Assembly: GCA_949128115.1 (NCBI GenBank)
Contig: OX421963.1
Coordinates: 80,719,635 to 80,783,634, forward strand
Direction: 5' to 3'
Length of the DNA: 64,000 bases
Origin: Anaspis maculata
Lineage: Eukaryota > Arthropoda > Insecta > Coleoptera > Scraptiidae
The translations under genes and the position numbers were made by a program. The notes under the pieces were generated by a model. It saw only the letters and a list, made by a program, of their open reading frames with translations. It was not told the origin of the DNA and did not search any database. Below, in pieces: positions 35,551 through 45,885 of the stretch (within the stretch, counting starts at the first letter, position 1; each line of letters starts with the position of its first letter).

Positions 35551-37431
35551 CTAAATCTGCCAAAACTTCTGAATCTGATCCTGCACTTCAGAGAATTTAG
35601 AAACCAGACCACAATGAAGAGTGGTCCGAGTCAAATCTACATGCAATGGGCCAGACAATATCCATCCCAGCTTGGTTTTCTGCAAGATGGGCAGATCTTT
35701 TCCCAAACGAATCTGACCGACGCAAAGCAACTCCCAAAAATAGTCGCTTCCCAGTAGCATCTCGACTGGTGCTGGGGATCCGCATTTAGGATCCGCCATT
35801 GCTATATTTTTTGGAATTTTTAGTTTGCTCACGTCGAACTTGAAGTCCGGAGCTGAACTGATTATGGTAGGTATCACCAAGCATGATACTTGTTGTTGGA
35901 AACTGTTATTCCGACTTTTCAAAGTGACTTTACACTTTGACTTGATGTGAGAAACGGCAAGATTCAACCCACTTACTGATAGATTGACACTGTTCAATCG
36001 AATCCCCAAACTTTCGCAGGCGGTCTCAGTGATGAATGAGGATTGCGACCCAGAGTCTAGGATGGCTCTGAGATGTCGGAACTCGCCATTCATGTCAGCG
36101 ACTTTTATCACTGCTGTTGGCAACAAAGTGTATTGATGTGCCAAGTTTGACGTAAGTGTCGATGAGGCACCAGCTCCAAGGTTTTGGCCTCTCTCGATGT
36201 GCAACAGGGTGTGATGCTTAGCACCGCACTGTCGACAAGTTCCACCGCGGCAATCTTTCACTGAGTGTTTGCCTCTCATGCAGTTGTTGCAAATTTTGAG
36301 ATGGCTCACCTTGTCCATCCGTTCCTGGACGGAGAGTTTCAGAAAGTTTTCGCATTTAAAGATGTTGTGCGGGCCTTTGCACACAGAGCACTCGCTTGAG
36401 CTAGTGTTATGAGTCAGAAACGAATGTTTCTTTTGGACAGTATGGACCGGAGGTTTACCCTTTGCTTCGAGAGTCTCAAGAAAATTTGCCCTGTTGCTTA
36501 AAAATTCCTGAAATTCGCTTAAAGTGGGAGGATCCGTTTTTGCAGCTGAATTTTGGCATTCCTGCCACTTTTCGTGTGAACCTGGGTCAAGCTTCAAACT
36601 TGCCAGATATATGATTAACGCCTCTTTTACGTTAAAGTTTGCGTTTAGAGTTTCTAGTGATTTCAAATGTTTAGCAATGTTGTTGCTCATTGCACGCAAT
36701 TTATTTGATGACTCTTTTTGAATTGAGTCTAGGTTAACGAGGGATTTGATGTGGTTATTAATCAACATACGAGTGTTGTTGTATCGACTGCACAAGGCGT
36801 CCCATGCACAAGCATAGCTGGCCTCAGAAAACTCTATTGATTTAATTACCTGAGCGGCTTCACCACTCAATGCGCTTCGAAGATAATGATATTTTTGTAT
36901 ATCACTAATTTGCACATTTTCATGGATCAGGGAAGTATATGTATCTCGAAATTCAAGCCAGGTTTCAAATCCACCACCGAACGATGGGAGATTGATGGTG
37001 GAAAGTTTGATTGCCTGAGACTTCAAGGGTTGGTTGATCACTCCAGTACGGGATGATCGATTAGAATTGTGCGTGGATCTCACCGAGCTCGAATCAGAAG
37101 CATCAGAATTATTCTGTTCAAGTATCGCTTTTGCCCTTGCTAACGCTTTGAAATATTTGGTTTCAAATATTTCACGATCACCAAGCTCCACTTCGAAAGC
37201 TTCCACGGTACTGGAAGCTTCAATCTGATTTTGCACATCATTGTACTCAGTCAACAATTCCTCAACCGTTTTTAACCTACGCCGCAGCTCAATGCCGTTT
37301 TCAAGCCCAACGGAGCCCTTTGCCCCATCAATCGTGGCGGTCAACCTATCCAAGTAATTTTCAAAAATTGTGACACGTTGCTTGATAGACGCACGACGCC
37401 GAGTTAGGTCTTGGGCGAGGTTTTGAGTCAT
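35551..37431 (-). CDS. BEL/Pao Gag-protease polyprotein
   Basis: A 626-residue frame starting at ATG 37429-37431. Residues 1-110 are charged and helical. Residues about 140-290 form the Gag-like domain typical of BEL/Pao (FGGGFETWLEFRDTYTSLIH, and YLRSALSGEA). Cysteine/histidine knuckles follow at C348-C351-H355-C360, C381-C384-H389-C394 and C399-C402-H406. The aspartic protease has its catalytic motif LDSGSQSSF at about residues 458-466, and the LGSDYFW and QTKLGWILSGP blocks lie near 560-595. The frame ends at TAG 35551-35553 just before the reverse transcriptase. In this family gag and pol usually form one continuous frame, so the stop is probably a mutation. It could be a natural suppression site, but a second stop 48 bases on argues against that. 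Confidence 0.88.
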   Translation of the reverse strand: MTQNLAQDLTRRRASIKQRVTIFENYLDRLTATIDGAKGSVGLENGIELRRRLKTVEELLTEYNDVQNQIEASSTVEAFEVELGDREIFETKYFKALARAKAILEQNNSDASDSSSVRSTHNSNRSSRTGVINQPLKSQAIKLSTINLPSFGGGFETWLEFRDTYTSLIHENVQISDIQKYHYLRSALSGEAAQVIKSIEFSEASYACAWDALCSRYNNTRMLINNHIKSLVNLDSIQKESSNKLRAMSNNIAKHLKSLETLNANFNVKEALIIYLASLKLDPGSHEKWQECQNSAAKTDPPTLSEFQEFLSNRANFLETLEAKGKPPVHTVQKKHSFLTHNTSSSECSVCKGPHNIFKCENFLKLSVQERMDKVSHLKICNNCMRGKHSVKDCRGGTCRQCGAKHHTLLHIERGQNLGAGASSTLTSNLAHQYTLLPTAVIKVADMNGEFRHLRAILDSGSQSSFITETACESLGIRLNSVNLSVSGLNLAVSHIKSKCKVTLKSRNNSFQQQVSCLVIPTIISSAPDFKFDVSKLKIPKNIAMADPKCGSPAPVEMLLGSDYFWELLCVGQIRLGKDLPILQKTKLGWILSGPLHVDLTRTTLHCGLVSKFSEVQDQIQKFWQI

Positions 37432-38094
37432 TATTGAACTTTGAATTTATATCCGCTTGAATGTTCTCAAATTTGAATATGACTACCGAAAGCGAGAAAT
37501 CAAAACCGACGCCGCCCACAGAAGGCCTGTGCAAAATGCGCCAATTTCTTTTGCATATCTTTGAGCGGCCGGAGCAAAATCCACGAACACCACACGCACG
37601 CGAAATAGGAATTTTATCAAGCAAAATTACGTTATAGTGAGCTTCGCGAGCTTGGCATAAATCAAATGTCCACCCAATTTGCAAAAAAGGCGAAGAATTG
37701 GAAAAGGAAACTCACTTCTTGAACGAAGTTTGGAGCCGCCGCCACCGCATCAGCTGTTCGATGACGTAACGGTGTTAAGTGGTTGGCCTCGTGAGGCGCC
37801 TGCCTTGGCTTGACGGGCAGAATTCTTGGAAAAACGCTTCAGAATGCGGCTGGACGCTTGGAGCTTGGAATGTTGCGATAAATATGAGATGTAGCTTGCC
37901 TGGAGTCCTAGAAGGGGGCTGCTCTGCTAGTCGATGCGTTGAACGGCACTTTCGCTCTCCTAGACTCCAATTCGGCTGTTGTGCGAAGGTGCGAAGCCCT
38001 GCTTGCAAATTGGTGATGCAGTTACAAGGCGTTCGAGTCAAACGTAGAAGGGCGTTGTCGTTGTGTAGATTGAAGCAGCGAAAAAGAAAGGATG

Positions 38095-38112
38095 ATCCGG
38101 CTCGAAGGACCA
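38095..38112 (-). promoter_or_regulatory. primer-binding site complementary to tRNA-Tyr
   Basis: Directly after the 5' LTR on the minus strand comes TGGTCCTTCGAGCCGGAT. This is complementary to the CCA-tailed 3' end of animal tRNA-Tyr, whose acceptor and T arms end ...CCGGCTCGAAGGA from memory of the gene family. All 18 bases fit, with no spacer to the LTR. Confidence 0.85.
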
Positions 38113-38297
38113 TGTAGGAAATTGGATAGAATTTAGGCACTGGTTTACTTTAATTATTGCTTTTACTCGAGAACTGCTGCAACAAGTCTACAACTCAACT
38201 GCCATTTTAATTCTTCTTGACGCTTGCTCCTGTGCGCCATCTCCCGGTGAGCGCGCATGCTATCCAGTGGCGTACGGTACTAAATAGATTCTAAACA
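38113..38297 (-). repeat. 5' LTR of the BEL/Pao element
   Basis: 185 bp, almost identical to the 3' LTR. It is flanked on its outer side by GTAGT (38298-38302), matching 31951-31955. Confidence 0.95.
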
Positions 38298-38600
38298 GTA
38301 GTCCATGTGTATTTGTTGCCATCGTTTGTCGTAAGGAATGGTTCAGTCATGTCGACGGCTATACGAGCTTGATGGAAGAGTGCAGCTACGTTATACCTCT
38401 TCAGCTGTCTTCGGCTACGAATTCTTGGCCCCTTGCTAGTTGCACAGACCTAGCACTATCAACATCAGATTTCCACGTCGCGTCGTTTCGGCAGTTGGTG
38501 ACCCAGTAGAACTTCTCGTATAGCTTCGCCAACGTCTTGCTGACCTCAAGATGTCCTCCGGTAGTGTCATTGTGCATCTCTCTCAAGACTTCTCTCACTC
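38298..38600 (-). pseudogene. gypsy integrase N-terminal part
   Basis: The frame contains the integrase zinc-binding region (LREMHNDTTGGHLEVSKTLAKL, then FYWVTNCRNDATWKSDVDSA). It is followed in a shifted frame by RIAVDMTEPFLTTNDGNKY, the start of the catalytic core. The zinc-finger cysteines are partly lost. The segment stops at the BEL insertion point. Confidence 0.75.
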
Positions 38601-38619
38601 ATTTCTTGAGAAGCACCGA

Positions 38620-39000
38620 TTACGAAACCTCCTGCCTCCCATTTGGGTTTTCCCATACTCTTTCCAACGGCCCGTTTTTCAACGTCAACGAGCTCCACTG
38701 AACCCAGAAAGCGTTCGACTCCCGCCCTTCTCTTGAAGATCTCCACTCTCCATTCTGGTGTATCCTGTCCAAGCTGTTTCCTTTCCGCCAGCAAGCCAAC
38801 AGCAAAATATTCTCGTTTTTTTTTTCACCGCAGCTGTGGTCCACTTCTGTAAAATCTCAACGAAGATTGATTGCTCTGACTTGTGCTGCGTCTACCTTCT
38901 TACAGTGCTTTCGATTCCTTCCGATGACACCATGTGTCCCAGAAGCTTGAACTGCTCCTTGAACAGTACGCACTTTTTCACGATGAGCTTGAGAAAGACT
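38620..39000 (-). pseudogene. gypsy RNase H region, degenerate
   Basis: This segment lies between reverse transcriptase and integrase in the relic. KEQFKLLGHMVSSEGI-like sequence near 38930-38990 marks the connection domain after reverse transcriptase. ERVWENPNGRQEV and FKRRAGVERFLGSVE come from adjoining frames. Catalytic residues cannot be assigned. The call rests mainly on its position. Confidence 0.5.
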
Positions 39001-39069
39001 CCCCGGAGACGTCTGAACACTTCTCAAAGATTGTTCAAATGTTCCTTGAATGTTCGACCAATGAGTGCA

Positions 39070-39501
39070 TTACGTCGTCAAGGTAAACAAAACAAGTTTC
39101 CCGTTTGAGGCCCCAGAGGACCACTTCATCAAACGCTCGAACGTAGCCGGTGCATAACAGAGCTCAAAAGGCATGACAGTGAACTGGTACAATCCACTTC
39201 CGACGAAGAATGCGACTTTTTCTTTGTCCTCATGATGAAGTTCAACTTGCCAGAAGTCATTATTCAAATCAAGCATCGAAAAGTATTTCGATCCAGACAA
39301 GGGGTTCAAGGTGGCATCAATTCGTGGCAGAGGATAGCAGTCTTTCATAATGATATCGTTGAGCTTCCGGTAGTCTACCCAGAAACGCGGACTTTTTTGT
39401 TGATGTCTAAAACGACCGGTGATGACCATGGACTCGTCGATTCCTCTGATATAACGTCGTCCAACATCTTCAGAAGCTTTGAAGCTTCTCCCTGCTTCCA
39501 T
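39070..39501 (-). pseudogene. gypsy reverse transcriptase
   Basis: The frame carries WVDYRKLNDI, CYPLPRIDATL, YFSMLDLNNDFWQVEL (first catalytic aspartate) and PFELCYAPATFERLM, the standard gypsy reverse transcriptase blocks. The YLDD catalytic motif is present just downstream (plus about 39074-39085) but in a shifted frame, so a frameshift lies near 39110. Confidence 0.88.
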
Positions 39502-39984
39502 CTAAGTCTTGTCAGTGTTGATCAGCGTCTTCGTCATGAGTTTTGGTAGCAGCTGTATCGTGTTCAGCAATGCCGGTGACATACCCCAGAGTTGGCCATA
39601 CAGGGTTGCCCTAACGATTTTCTCGGATTTGCCTTCTACACGCACGGTCTTCGCTGCCAGTAGACGAAGTTCTGCAGAAGTTTTCATGAATGTTTTCAGA
39701 GCTACGGCTGCATTTCTGAGTGATGTCCAAGCCGAGTAGGTAGTCTCAGCGACAAGAAGAAAAATTTCCAGCAGAAACCGTTTAACGCCTAAGCTGACTT
39801 CAACTTCTCCATACAGGCAAGAAGGTTCTCCTGTAGCTGTGGTCAAGCATGTGCCGTTTATCACTGTAGTTATGCGTTGGCCTCGAATAGCTTCACGACA
39901 AACAATAGATGCTGTGGTTCCTGTATCGATTACATAGGTGAACTTACATCTATCGGGTATTCCGTCAAGAAGAAGGAGGATCAA
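39502..39984 (-). pseudogene. gypsy aspartic protease and linker
   Basis: FTYVIDTGTTASIV contains the retroviral-type protease motif DTG, followed by the RGQRITTVINGT and GEVEVSLGVKRFLLEIFLL blocks expected after it. The C-terminal half is the linker to reverse transcriptase. The frame ends close to the start of the reverse transcriptase frame. Confidence 0.75.
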
Positions 39985-40141
39985 CGGATCTCTTCACAGA
40001 TAAAACGATGTAGCTATTCGGAGCATTGATGATTGCCAGTCAGCATGCGCTCTCTAGTTCTAGCTGAAAGAAGTTTTTCTGTTCACGATCAGCAGTTCTT
40101 CGTTCTGCTGGAACGGTCGGCTGAACTAAATAGTTGCCTGC

Positions 40142-40925
40142 AGTCGCGTCTCAGATGTCCGACCCTTCCACTTCCACAGTTCAAGCAGTTGGTTTTCCTT
40201 AAACTCTTGCCTCGTCTTGGGAGACACAGCTCCAAGGAGTTCCTCAAGCATCTTTAATGATTTGAAGCTCCGGATTCCTTAAAGTTTGCCTCCCTCAGAC
40301 AATGGGTTTGTGAAGTATCTTTGGCTGCCTTAGTGCGAATCGCCTTGATCAGTGCGCCGCTGATATTGGCTGGATTACCGATCATGATCATCTGACGCAG
40401 GTCTGGTTCTCTTAGTCCGCCGATGAAAGTGTTCCTTGCTATATCGGCCAGAAGGTTCACTGGGTGCGCTGGATAGGCTAGATAAGCCAGCTTTAGGGCG
40501 TCAGTTTCGAATTCCTGTAGGCTCTCTTCGCTTTTTTGCTTCCTGGTCTTCAGCCGGGTCTGATGAATTTACCGCACCTAAAGATTAGTACCCTAGCTTT
40601 ATCGTCATTATTCCATCTATCTTTCTCAGCACTATAGCATCAAATGTCTCTTGTAAATTGTCCAAGGGCTTTGTTTATCGTGATTCGGCAACTTCACGCG
40701 ATGAACACCTGCCAAAGTGGCCATCGCAGAATCAGCGGCTGTTCTCTGGGCCCACTGCTGCAGCTCCATCGCAGCTTCTTTTTTTTCTTATAGCTTGCTC
40801 ATGTTGATGACTTGAAAGTACCGCGTTTGCTGCTCCACAATCCCCGTAAGTTCTTCACGTTTCTCATCTTCTTAGTCCTGTAGATGCTCCTTTTCCTGTT
40901 CTTCTACAAGATTCTCAATGGGGAT
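40142..40925 (-). pseudogene. gypsy gag with zinc knuckle, broken
   Basis: From 40925 down on the minus strand comes a glutamate/lysine-rich coiled-coil-like segment (LVEEQEKEHLQD). A VHRVKLPNHDKQSPW segment typical of gypsy Gag follows, then the frame at 40254-40460 (NTFIGGLREPDLRQMI). Last is a CCHC-like knuckle NCLNCGSGRVGHLRRDC (about 40150-40200), with two extra residues before the histidine. Several stops interrupt it. Confidence 0.7.
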
Positions 40926-41091
40926 ATATAGCGGTCCAATGACGAACTACGAGCGCTCGTGTATACTATTCACCCCTCTGTCAAAAACCAGCACGTAACC
41001 TCAACTTTCACGTGTCACTCGGTATCGGTTCAGCTTAAAGCAGCGTCAGGTTATTTGAGTGTTACTTCTTTTTATTCAAGAAGAATCAACA

Positions 41092-41145
41092 ATGGTTTTG
41101 AAATGTTGCATTTCAGGGTGTAGCGGGGAGAATGGCCGGCTGTAG
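41092..41145 (+). pseudogene. possible THAP-domain N-terminus, truncated
   Basis: An ATG in good start context (CAACAATGG) opens MVLKCCISGCSGENGRL and then a stop at 41143-41145. The MVxKCCxxxC opening resembles the N-terminus of THAP zinc-finger domains, found in P-element-like transposases and host proteins. Only the first cysteines are seen. The rest of the C2CH finger is absent nearby, so this is a fragment, a short first exon, or chance. Confidence 0.25.
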
Positions 41146-41819
41146 CGAATCTAAAACTAAAACTGACTGAAAGAACATTCGTATGCTATGAACATTTAAA
41201 GCATCTGAATACCTCAGAACCAGTAAACATACAGGTAGATTAGAGAGGTATTCTTATTGAGTCATTCATGAAAAAATTGTGGTAGATATGACATACAGAA
41301 GAAAAATCTCGAAGTCATATGTGCCTTTCACCATAAACCAGTAAACCAGTAAACCACCATATAGTTTACTGTGCGAAGACGGCAAGTTGCGGAATCAGTG
41401 AGAAAAAGATTGGCATCCTGAAAAGACTCAAGTCTTTTATTTTAAGACGAGTTTGAAGATAAAAGTAACGATTTTATAGTAAAGCAGCTAATGAATGGGA
41501 TCGACAATATTGCAGGCGAAATAACAGTCGGTTCGACAGTTGGATCGATAAATTCGATCGACAGCCCGCCTAAATTTGAACTCCATTAATGAGTTGAGGT
41601 TATGTTCAGTATAAGACAAAACTGTCAAACTTGGTGTATTGGTACACGTCGCCCTCTACATATATTTTTCACCATATATCCTCATTCCATTATGATAGCT
41701 AAAGCGTCTTAGACTCCTGTCTTCAACATGCTTCCCACTTCCGGCATATACAAATCAATTTTGAACTTTTCCGAACTTCCCGCAGTCGCAGGTCGAATTT
41801 CTTTCAGTTATGCCGCTTC

Positions 41820-41969
41820 TGACACCAATGGGTGGTATTAATAAAAAATAAGCATAAGTAAACATTTGCTTGGATTTCATAGGCGTTGCCAGGGAAAGTC
41901 TGCTTAGCAACTCCTCAAAAATCTAAGCAAATGCTTATGCTTATTTTTCAACAATACTACCCAATGTCA
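41820..41969. mobile_element. 150-bp palindromic MITE
   Basis: TGACACCAATGGGTGGTATT at the left is the imperfect inverse of the segment ending ATACTACCCAATGTCA. AAAATAAGCATAAG pairs with CTTATGCTTATTTT, and CATTTGCTTGGATTT pairs with AAATCTAAGCAAATG, around a GC-richer loop. It is non-coding. Confidence 0.7.
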
Positions 41970-42065
41970 CGAATTTGTGTTCAGTACTATGTAAATAATA
42001 ATTGCACTTGAATATCGCCAACTCCGCTGATCAGCTCACTGTCGCAGCTTTTGGCCGTGCTGCAC

Positions 42066-42216
42066 CTTATATACTCGCGTGTTGTATTCGAGAATATTCC
42101 AGGCGTCTTCCGGTATAATCCATCATTCTAGAAGCTCTAGAATGATGAAAACCATTGGAGTCCGCGTACATTCTGGCACGTTCTCGAAGCACGGGACCTT
42201 CGTGAATTGTGCAGAA
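42066..42216 (-). promoter_or_regulatory. heat-shock-type promoter: HSE cluster and TATA box
   Basis: Heat shock factor binds alternating TTC/GAA units spaced by five bases. Here TTCGAGAATATTC (42087-42099) is a perfect three-unit element. TTCTAGAA lies at 42126-42133. TTC 42171, TTC 42181 and GAA 42186 are in phase, and TTC 42199, GAA 42204 and GAA 42214 are in phase. On the minus strand a TATATAAG box (42073-42066) lies about 14 bases beyond the nearest element, the layout of insect hsp promoters. The predicted start is near 42035-42045. No heat-shock protein frame follows on the minus strand. A MITE sits about 70-80 bases downstream, so the gene may be lost, spliced far away or never existed. 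Confidence 0.45.
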
Positions 42217-44940
42217 TGTGTCTTATTCGCGCGTCGCGACCTCCAGCGAGTTTCGTAACGTCATTACAAAACCCATCAACGCGAATTCGTAAGGCTAGGT
42301 GGAAACAGATAAACGGCATATTATGCCAAGCTTTTGACAACTAGCTGTGCTCGATTGGGAGGCACGGCAAAATTTCCTTATGTCGATAAATCAGTGAAAG
42401 GATATCTTGTGTTCATTTTTTTGTGTCTCAAAGCTAAACAAGTTTCGCCGTTTTGTCGTCCACTTGATTTCAATCGACTCCTGAAAAAATATCAATTCAT
42501 ATCGCGCGAAAACAGCCATACAAAAGGCAGGCTGATGCTCCCAACAATAACGCACATAGAAAAAAAAATGAGTAGCAGAAAAACGTTAGCTCAGGTCATG
42601 ATTTCGTAGTATATCCAAAGCCATAATGGAATTATTCGCTCGACTGCCCGCCACTGTACACAAAATAACGGACGTGACTTTACTTTTTTCAATTCACAAG
42701 TCTTGTATATTATTATTCGGTTTCGCTTATTATACACTATCTGGAATCCGTAACCCTGCACAAAAGGGGATGGCGAGGCCAAATTAGGGGAGGTGGGGGC
42801 TAGTTTGCAAAGTTTCAACTTGGATTTTCATCAAGATTTTTACGTAGGTCTGATGTTGATGTTGATGAATTTCTCAATTATGTCAATGTTTGATATTTGT
42901 AGAACCACTTAATCAAGATAGTTTTGGGATGGACCTTTCATGTTCAAGTACTTGTCAAAATGTGGTGACAGTTGCTAAGGAATTTTCAGTGGTATCTAGA
43001 AAAATTGACAAAGCGAAAACAAGTGTACAGCCACACATGCTTTGGCTTTTGACAGCCAAACTGAAAGACACTACTTGGCCGGTTTGCCGCTTGTGCCGAC
43101 TAGCCCGGGTCTCCCTTAACGGGCAAGCGAAATATTTTTAGAATTAATCAAAGAAAGTTTCGTGAACCTTCAACATAACGAGAGTGGGCGCTGTGCGAAA
43201 GGCGAAAAACACGTATAAAAAGCGCGAGATTGCTTTCTCAATACCTTGTAATTTCCACACATACGAACACACACAAACTCGAAAGGAAATGTTTGCAAAG
43301 ACCAGAAAATAACGAGCTGCGGAGCTTCGCCGGTGCGCCCTCACGCCCTTGCTTTCTGAAAATTCCATGATACTTGGTGCGCGGCAAGAAAAAAAAACAA
43401 ACCATGTGCATTTCCTTTGAAGTTCTTCTCTCTCAAACAAAGAGCTTGTTAAGGGCAAGGCGCTCCTCGTATACAGGGAGCCGGAGCTCTGTTCTGCCGC
43501 ATGGCTTATGCCTTAATCCATAATTTGATGCCCTTATACAGACGGAGAGAATGAAAGAATGATTAGAATTAATGTGCAAGAGAAGTCGTAATTTTATTAA
43601 AGAAGGCGGCTCTATACTTACACGTAAGGAGAATGGGAGAGAGGGGCGGCGAGCATTTGTTGCATCCGTGATAATTGACCGAATAATGGAGGAAATGGCC
43701 GTTTTAAAGAAATTAGTAGGTAGGGTCACGTAATTTATGTGCGACTTCCGATCGTTGGCGGAGCCATCAGGGCGGTTCCTTTATATCTTTTCTTTTTTAG
43801 AATTTCTGGCAGAGCTATGTGTAAATGGAGTTTATGGTGCGCAAAAAGCTTTCATGTCTGCATGTACTTTGCGAAGTCACGGTGGTTTTACAAGCTCGAT
43901 ACCCATCCACGAAACGAGTAAGTAGGTAGTATTTAAATACCTATCCTAATATTCAAATTAAAATGTATGTAATTCATTAAAAACGATCCTGAGTAAGTGA
44001 GAGTTGCTTTGTCCTTCATCAAAAATGTTTCAACCTATACCTATCTCCTATCTGTACAATATGATTCAATTACGTGTTGCTTTCGCCAAAAATGTCAATG
44101 TGTCTGTAGCTGTTATCACTGAAATGCTGAAGTGCATAATACGAAAGTGATGTCAATAAAACTTACGAATATTGTCCTACTCAAATTGGATCATTATCTT
44201 TAAGTATGAAATGAATTTCTCAAGGGCGTTAAAAAAAGCTCTATGCAATTATTTCAATATTGACCTCGATGATAAATTTCGGAAAAATGAGACTATAGCG
44301 CGTGAAGGCGTCTCAAACTCTTCAAATATGCATGAAGAAATCAGGACATATTGCTCCCTTCAAACGAATACTCAAAAAATAAAAATTATTCCTGACAACT
44401 GCAATAATTGTCTTCTCAAACCATAATTTGAAAATCCTAGAATGTGACACGAAATAATATTTTTCAAAATTGGTAGTAGTTACTTTACTCTGCCCAAGCA
44501 TTGAGATAAGCCGTCTGCAGTTGTACTGTACTGTACTACACATACCGTAGATGCTTTTCTCTACAGTCTGAGGTGATGTTGATCTACTCAAACTGAGATA
44601 AAGTTTTTCTAAAAATTGAATTCCTTGGTCGTGCGCAACAGAATTTTTTGTCAAACTGTTTCAAAATCCTTGAATTTGAGATTGAATTTGAGATTAAATT
44701 CCGGCTTGGAGGTTCTCCCCTCACTGAAGATGTCCTAAAGACCAAAACACGTGTCTGAGGGTCCTTCCTTGCTCACAAAAAAAAACACGCAAAAATTCAT
44801 TGTACAATTTATGGACACAAATCACTTTCATTTCATTCATTCATAATGCAAAGTTTATTCCTTTAAAAAGCTGCGATAAGGTTTTTAACTCAAACTTTTT
44901 TCAATACCCCGAAATTTGTGACAAAATTCTTCTCAAAATT
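42217..44940. other. intergenic DNA, no gene recognised
   Basis: Short frames only. None shows a family motif. A single TATACAGGGAG motif near 43472 has no partner. Confidence 0.4.
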
Positions 44941-44942
44941 AG

Positions 44943-45885
44943 GACATATAATCAATTTCACGGCTTTCTGCATCAGAGCAAGCTATGGAAAAATTGTGTT
45001 GTGTTGGTACGAATGATACGATGGCAAGGGGATGCCAGCCAGTTGTCTACACGTGCAATTTTTAATGTGACACCTTTTCGCCTTGTCGAGGTATCATCTA
45101 CGCGAAGTGCAAATTTTTGTGCATACGCCAGGAATCGTGAGTTCCTTTGGAGTGCTTTGCAGTGCGGAGGACGAGAGAAATTGTCTTTACTGGTTGGTGG
45201 GTCTCCGCCAAGGTTGTGACGTTTCTGGCGGCTACTAATGAATGATGTCGAAGATCGGCAGGATACTACTCGGATGAAAAGACCCACCGAGCACTGCAGT
45301 AGTGAGTACCAGGTACCTAGTCTAGCCCTAGCTCTACCTATTATACCTACTGCAACAGCAAGCAAGGTATGAAAACATATGCTGGCAGACAACACAGTGT
45401 ACTTACCTACTCACGCCCAAATTGTTTCGTCTCCGTACAGTTCAACTCTATAAATTATTGTCCTACTATCCATATTGTCCATCTAAAGAATAAGTTCCCT
45501 CTTGGGTAGTGGGTGTTCCTTTTTACATCCCATTTCTTCACGGCATCACGGACTTCCGGCATAATTTCATCAGTGGCCGGCAAAAACTTAATAGCCTCGG
45601 CGAAGACCCACCAACCCAACCAGTGAAGAAAATGTCCCTTTTATCGTTCACACTACAAATCAAAGGAAACTAACAATTCCTCGCATATTCTCGAACATTT
45701 TCACTTTCGCGTACATGACTCCCCGAGACAGTGACATGGTGACAATGTCACATTGAAAGTTCACCATGAAGACAGCTAGCTGCCAACAAGTCGTCAACGT
45801 GTCATTCGTACCAACGCAACCCATTTTTTCCATAGCTTGCTCTAATGCAGAAAGCCGTGAAATTGATTATAGGCGATTTACATTT
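44943..45885. repeat. inverted repeat pair of a dispersed family
   Basis: The segment 44943-45022 (AATCAATTTCACGGCTTTCTG ... GTTGGTACGAATGATACG) is the inverse of 45805-45885. A third, diverged copy lies at 1497-1590. The roughly 780 bases between hold overlapping frames on both strands without motifs. A foldback element is likely, but its outer ends are not defined. Confidence 0.5.

Larger units (their letters stand above)
31956..38297 (-). mobile_element. complete BEL/Pao LTR retrotransposon, TSD GTAGT
   Basis: The element is 6342 bp on the minus strand. Both 185-bp LTRs start TG and end CA, and 5-bp duplications GTAGT flank it (31951-31955 and 38298-38302). From 5' to 3' on its own strand it has the LTR, a tRNA-Tyr primer-binding site, a leader of about 660 bases, gag with protease, reverse transcriptase, RNase H, integrase, a C-terminal domain, a purine-rich tract and the 3' LTR. 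The domain order and the YVDD reverse transcriptase motif fit BEL/Pao. The LTRs differ at only two sites, so insertion was recent. The coding frame nevertheless has three in-frame stops (35551-35553, 35503-35505, 35044-35046) and one frameshift (near 32640), so this copy cannot make full Pol. It is inserted in a gypsy integrase. Confidence 0.93.
38298..40925 (-). mobile_element. Ty3/gypsy retrotransposon relic, split by the BEL element
   Basis: Read on the minus strand from 40925 downwards, the order is gag, zinc knuckle, protease, reverse transcriptase, RNase H region and integrase. Integrase continues at 31541-31955 on the far side of the BEL insertion. This is the canonical Ty3/gypsy order. 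Every domain is broken by stops and frameshifts, and I found no LTRs or env-like frame. It is clearly older than the BEL element. Confidence 0.85.

Noticed and set aside
44800..45395. Two frames of about 140 codons on opposite strands
   Set aside because: They overlap and sit partly in a dispersed inverted repeat, so are probably chance frames.
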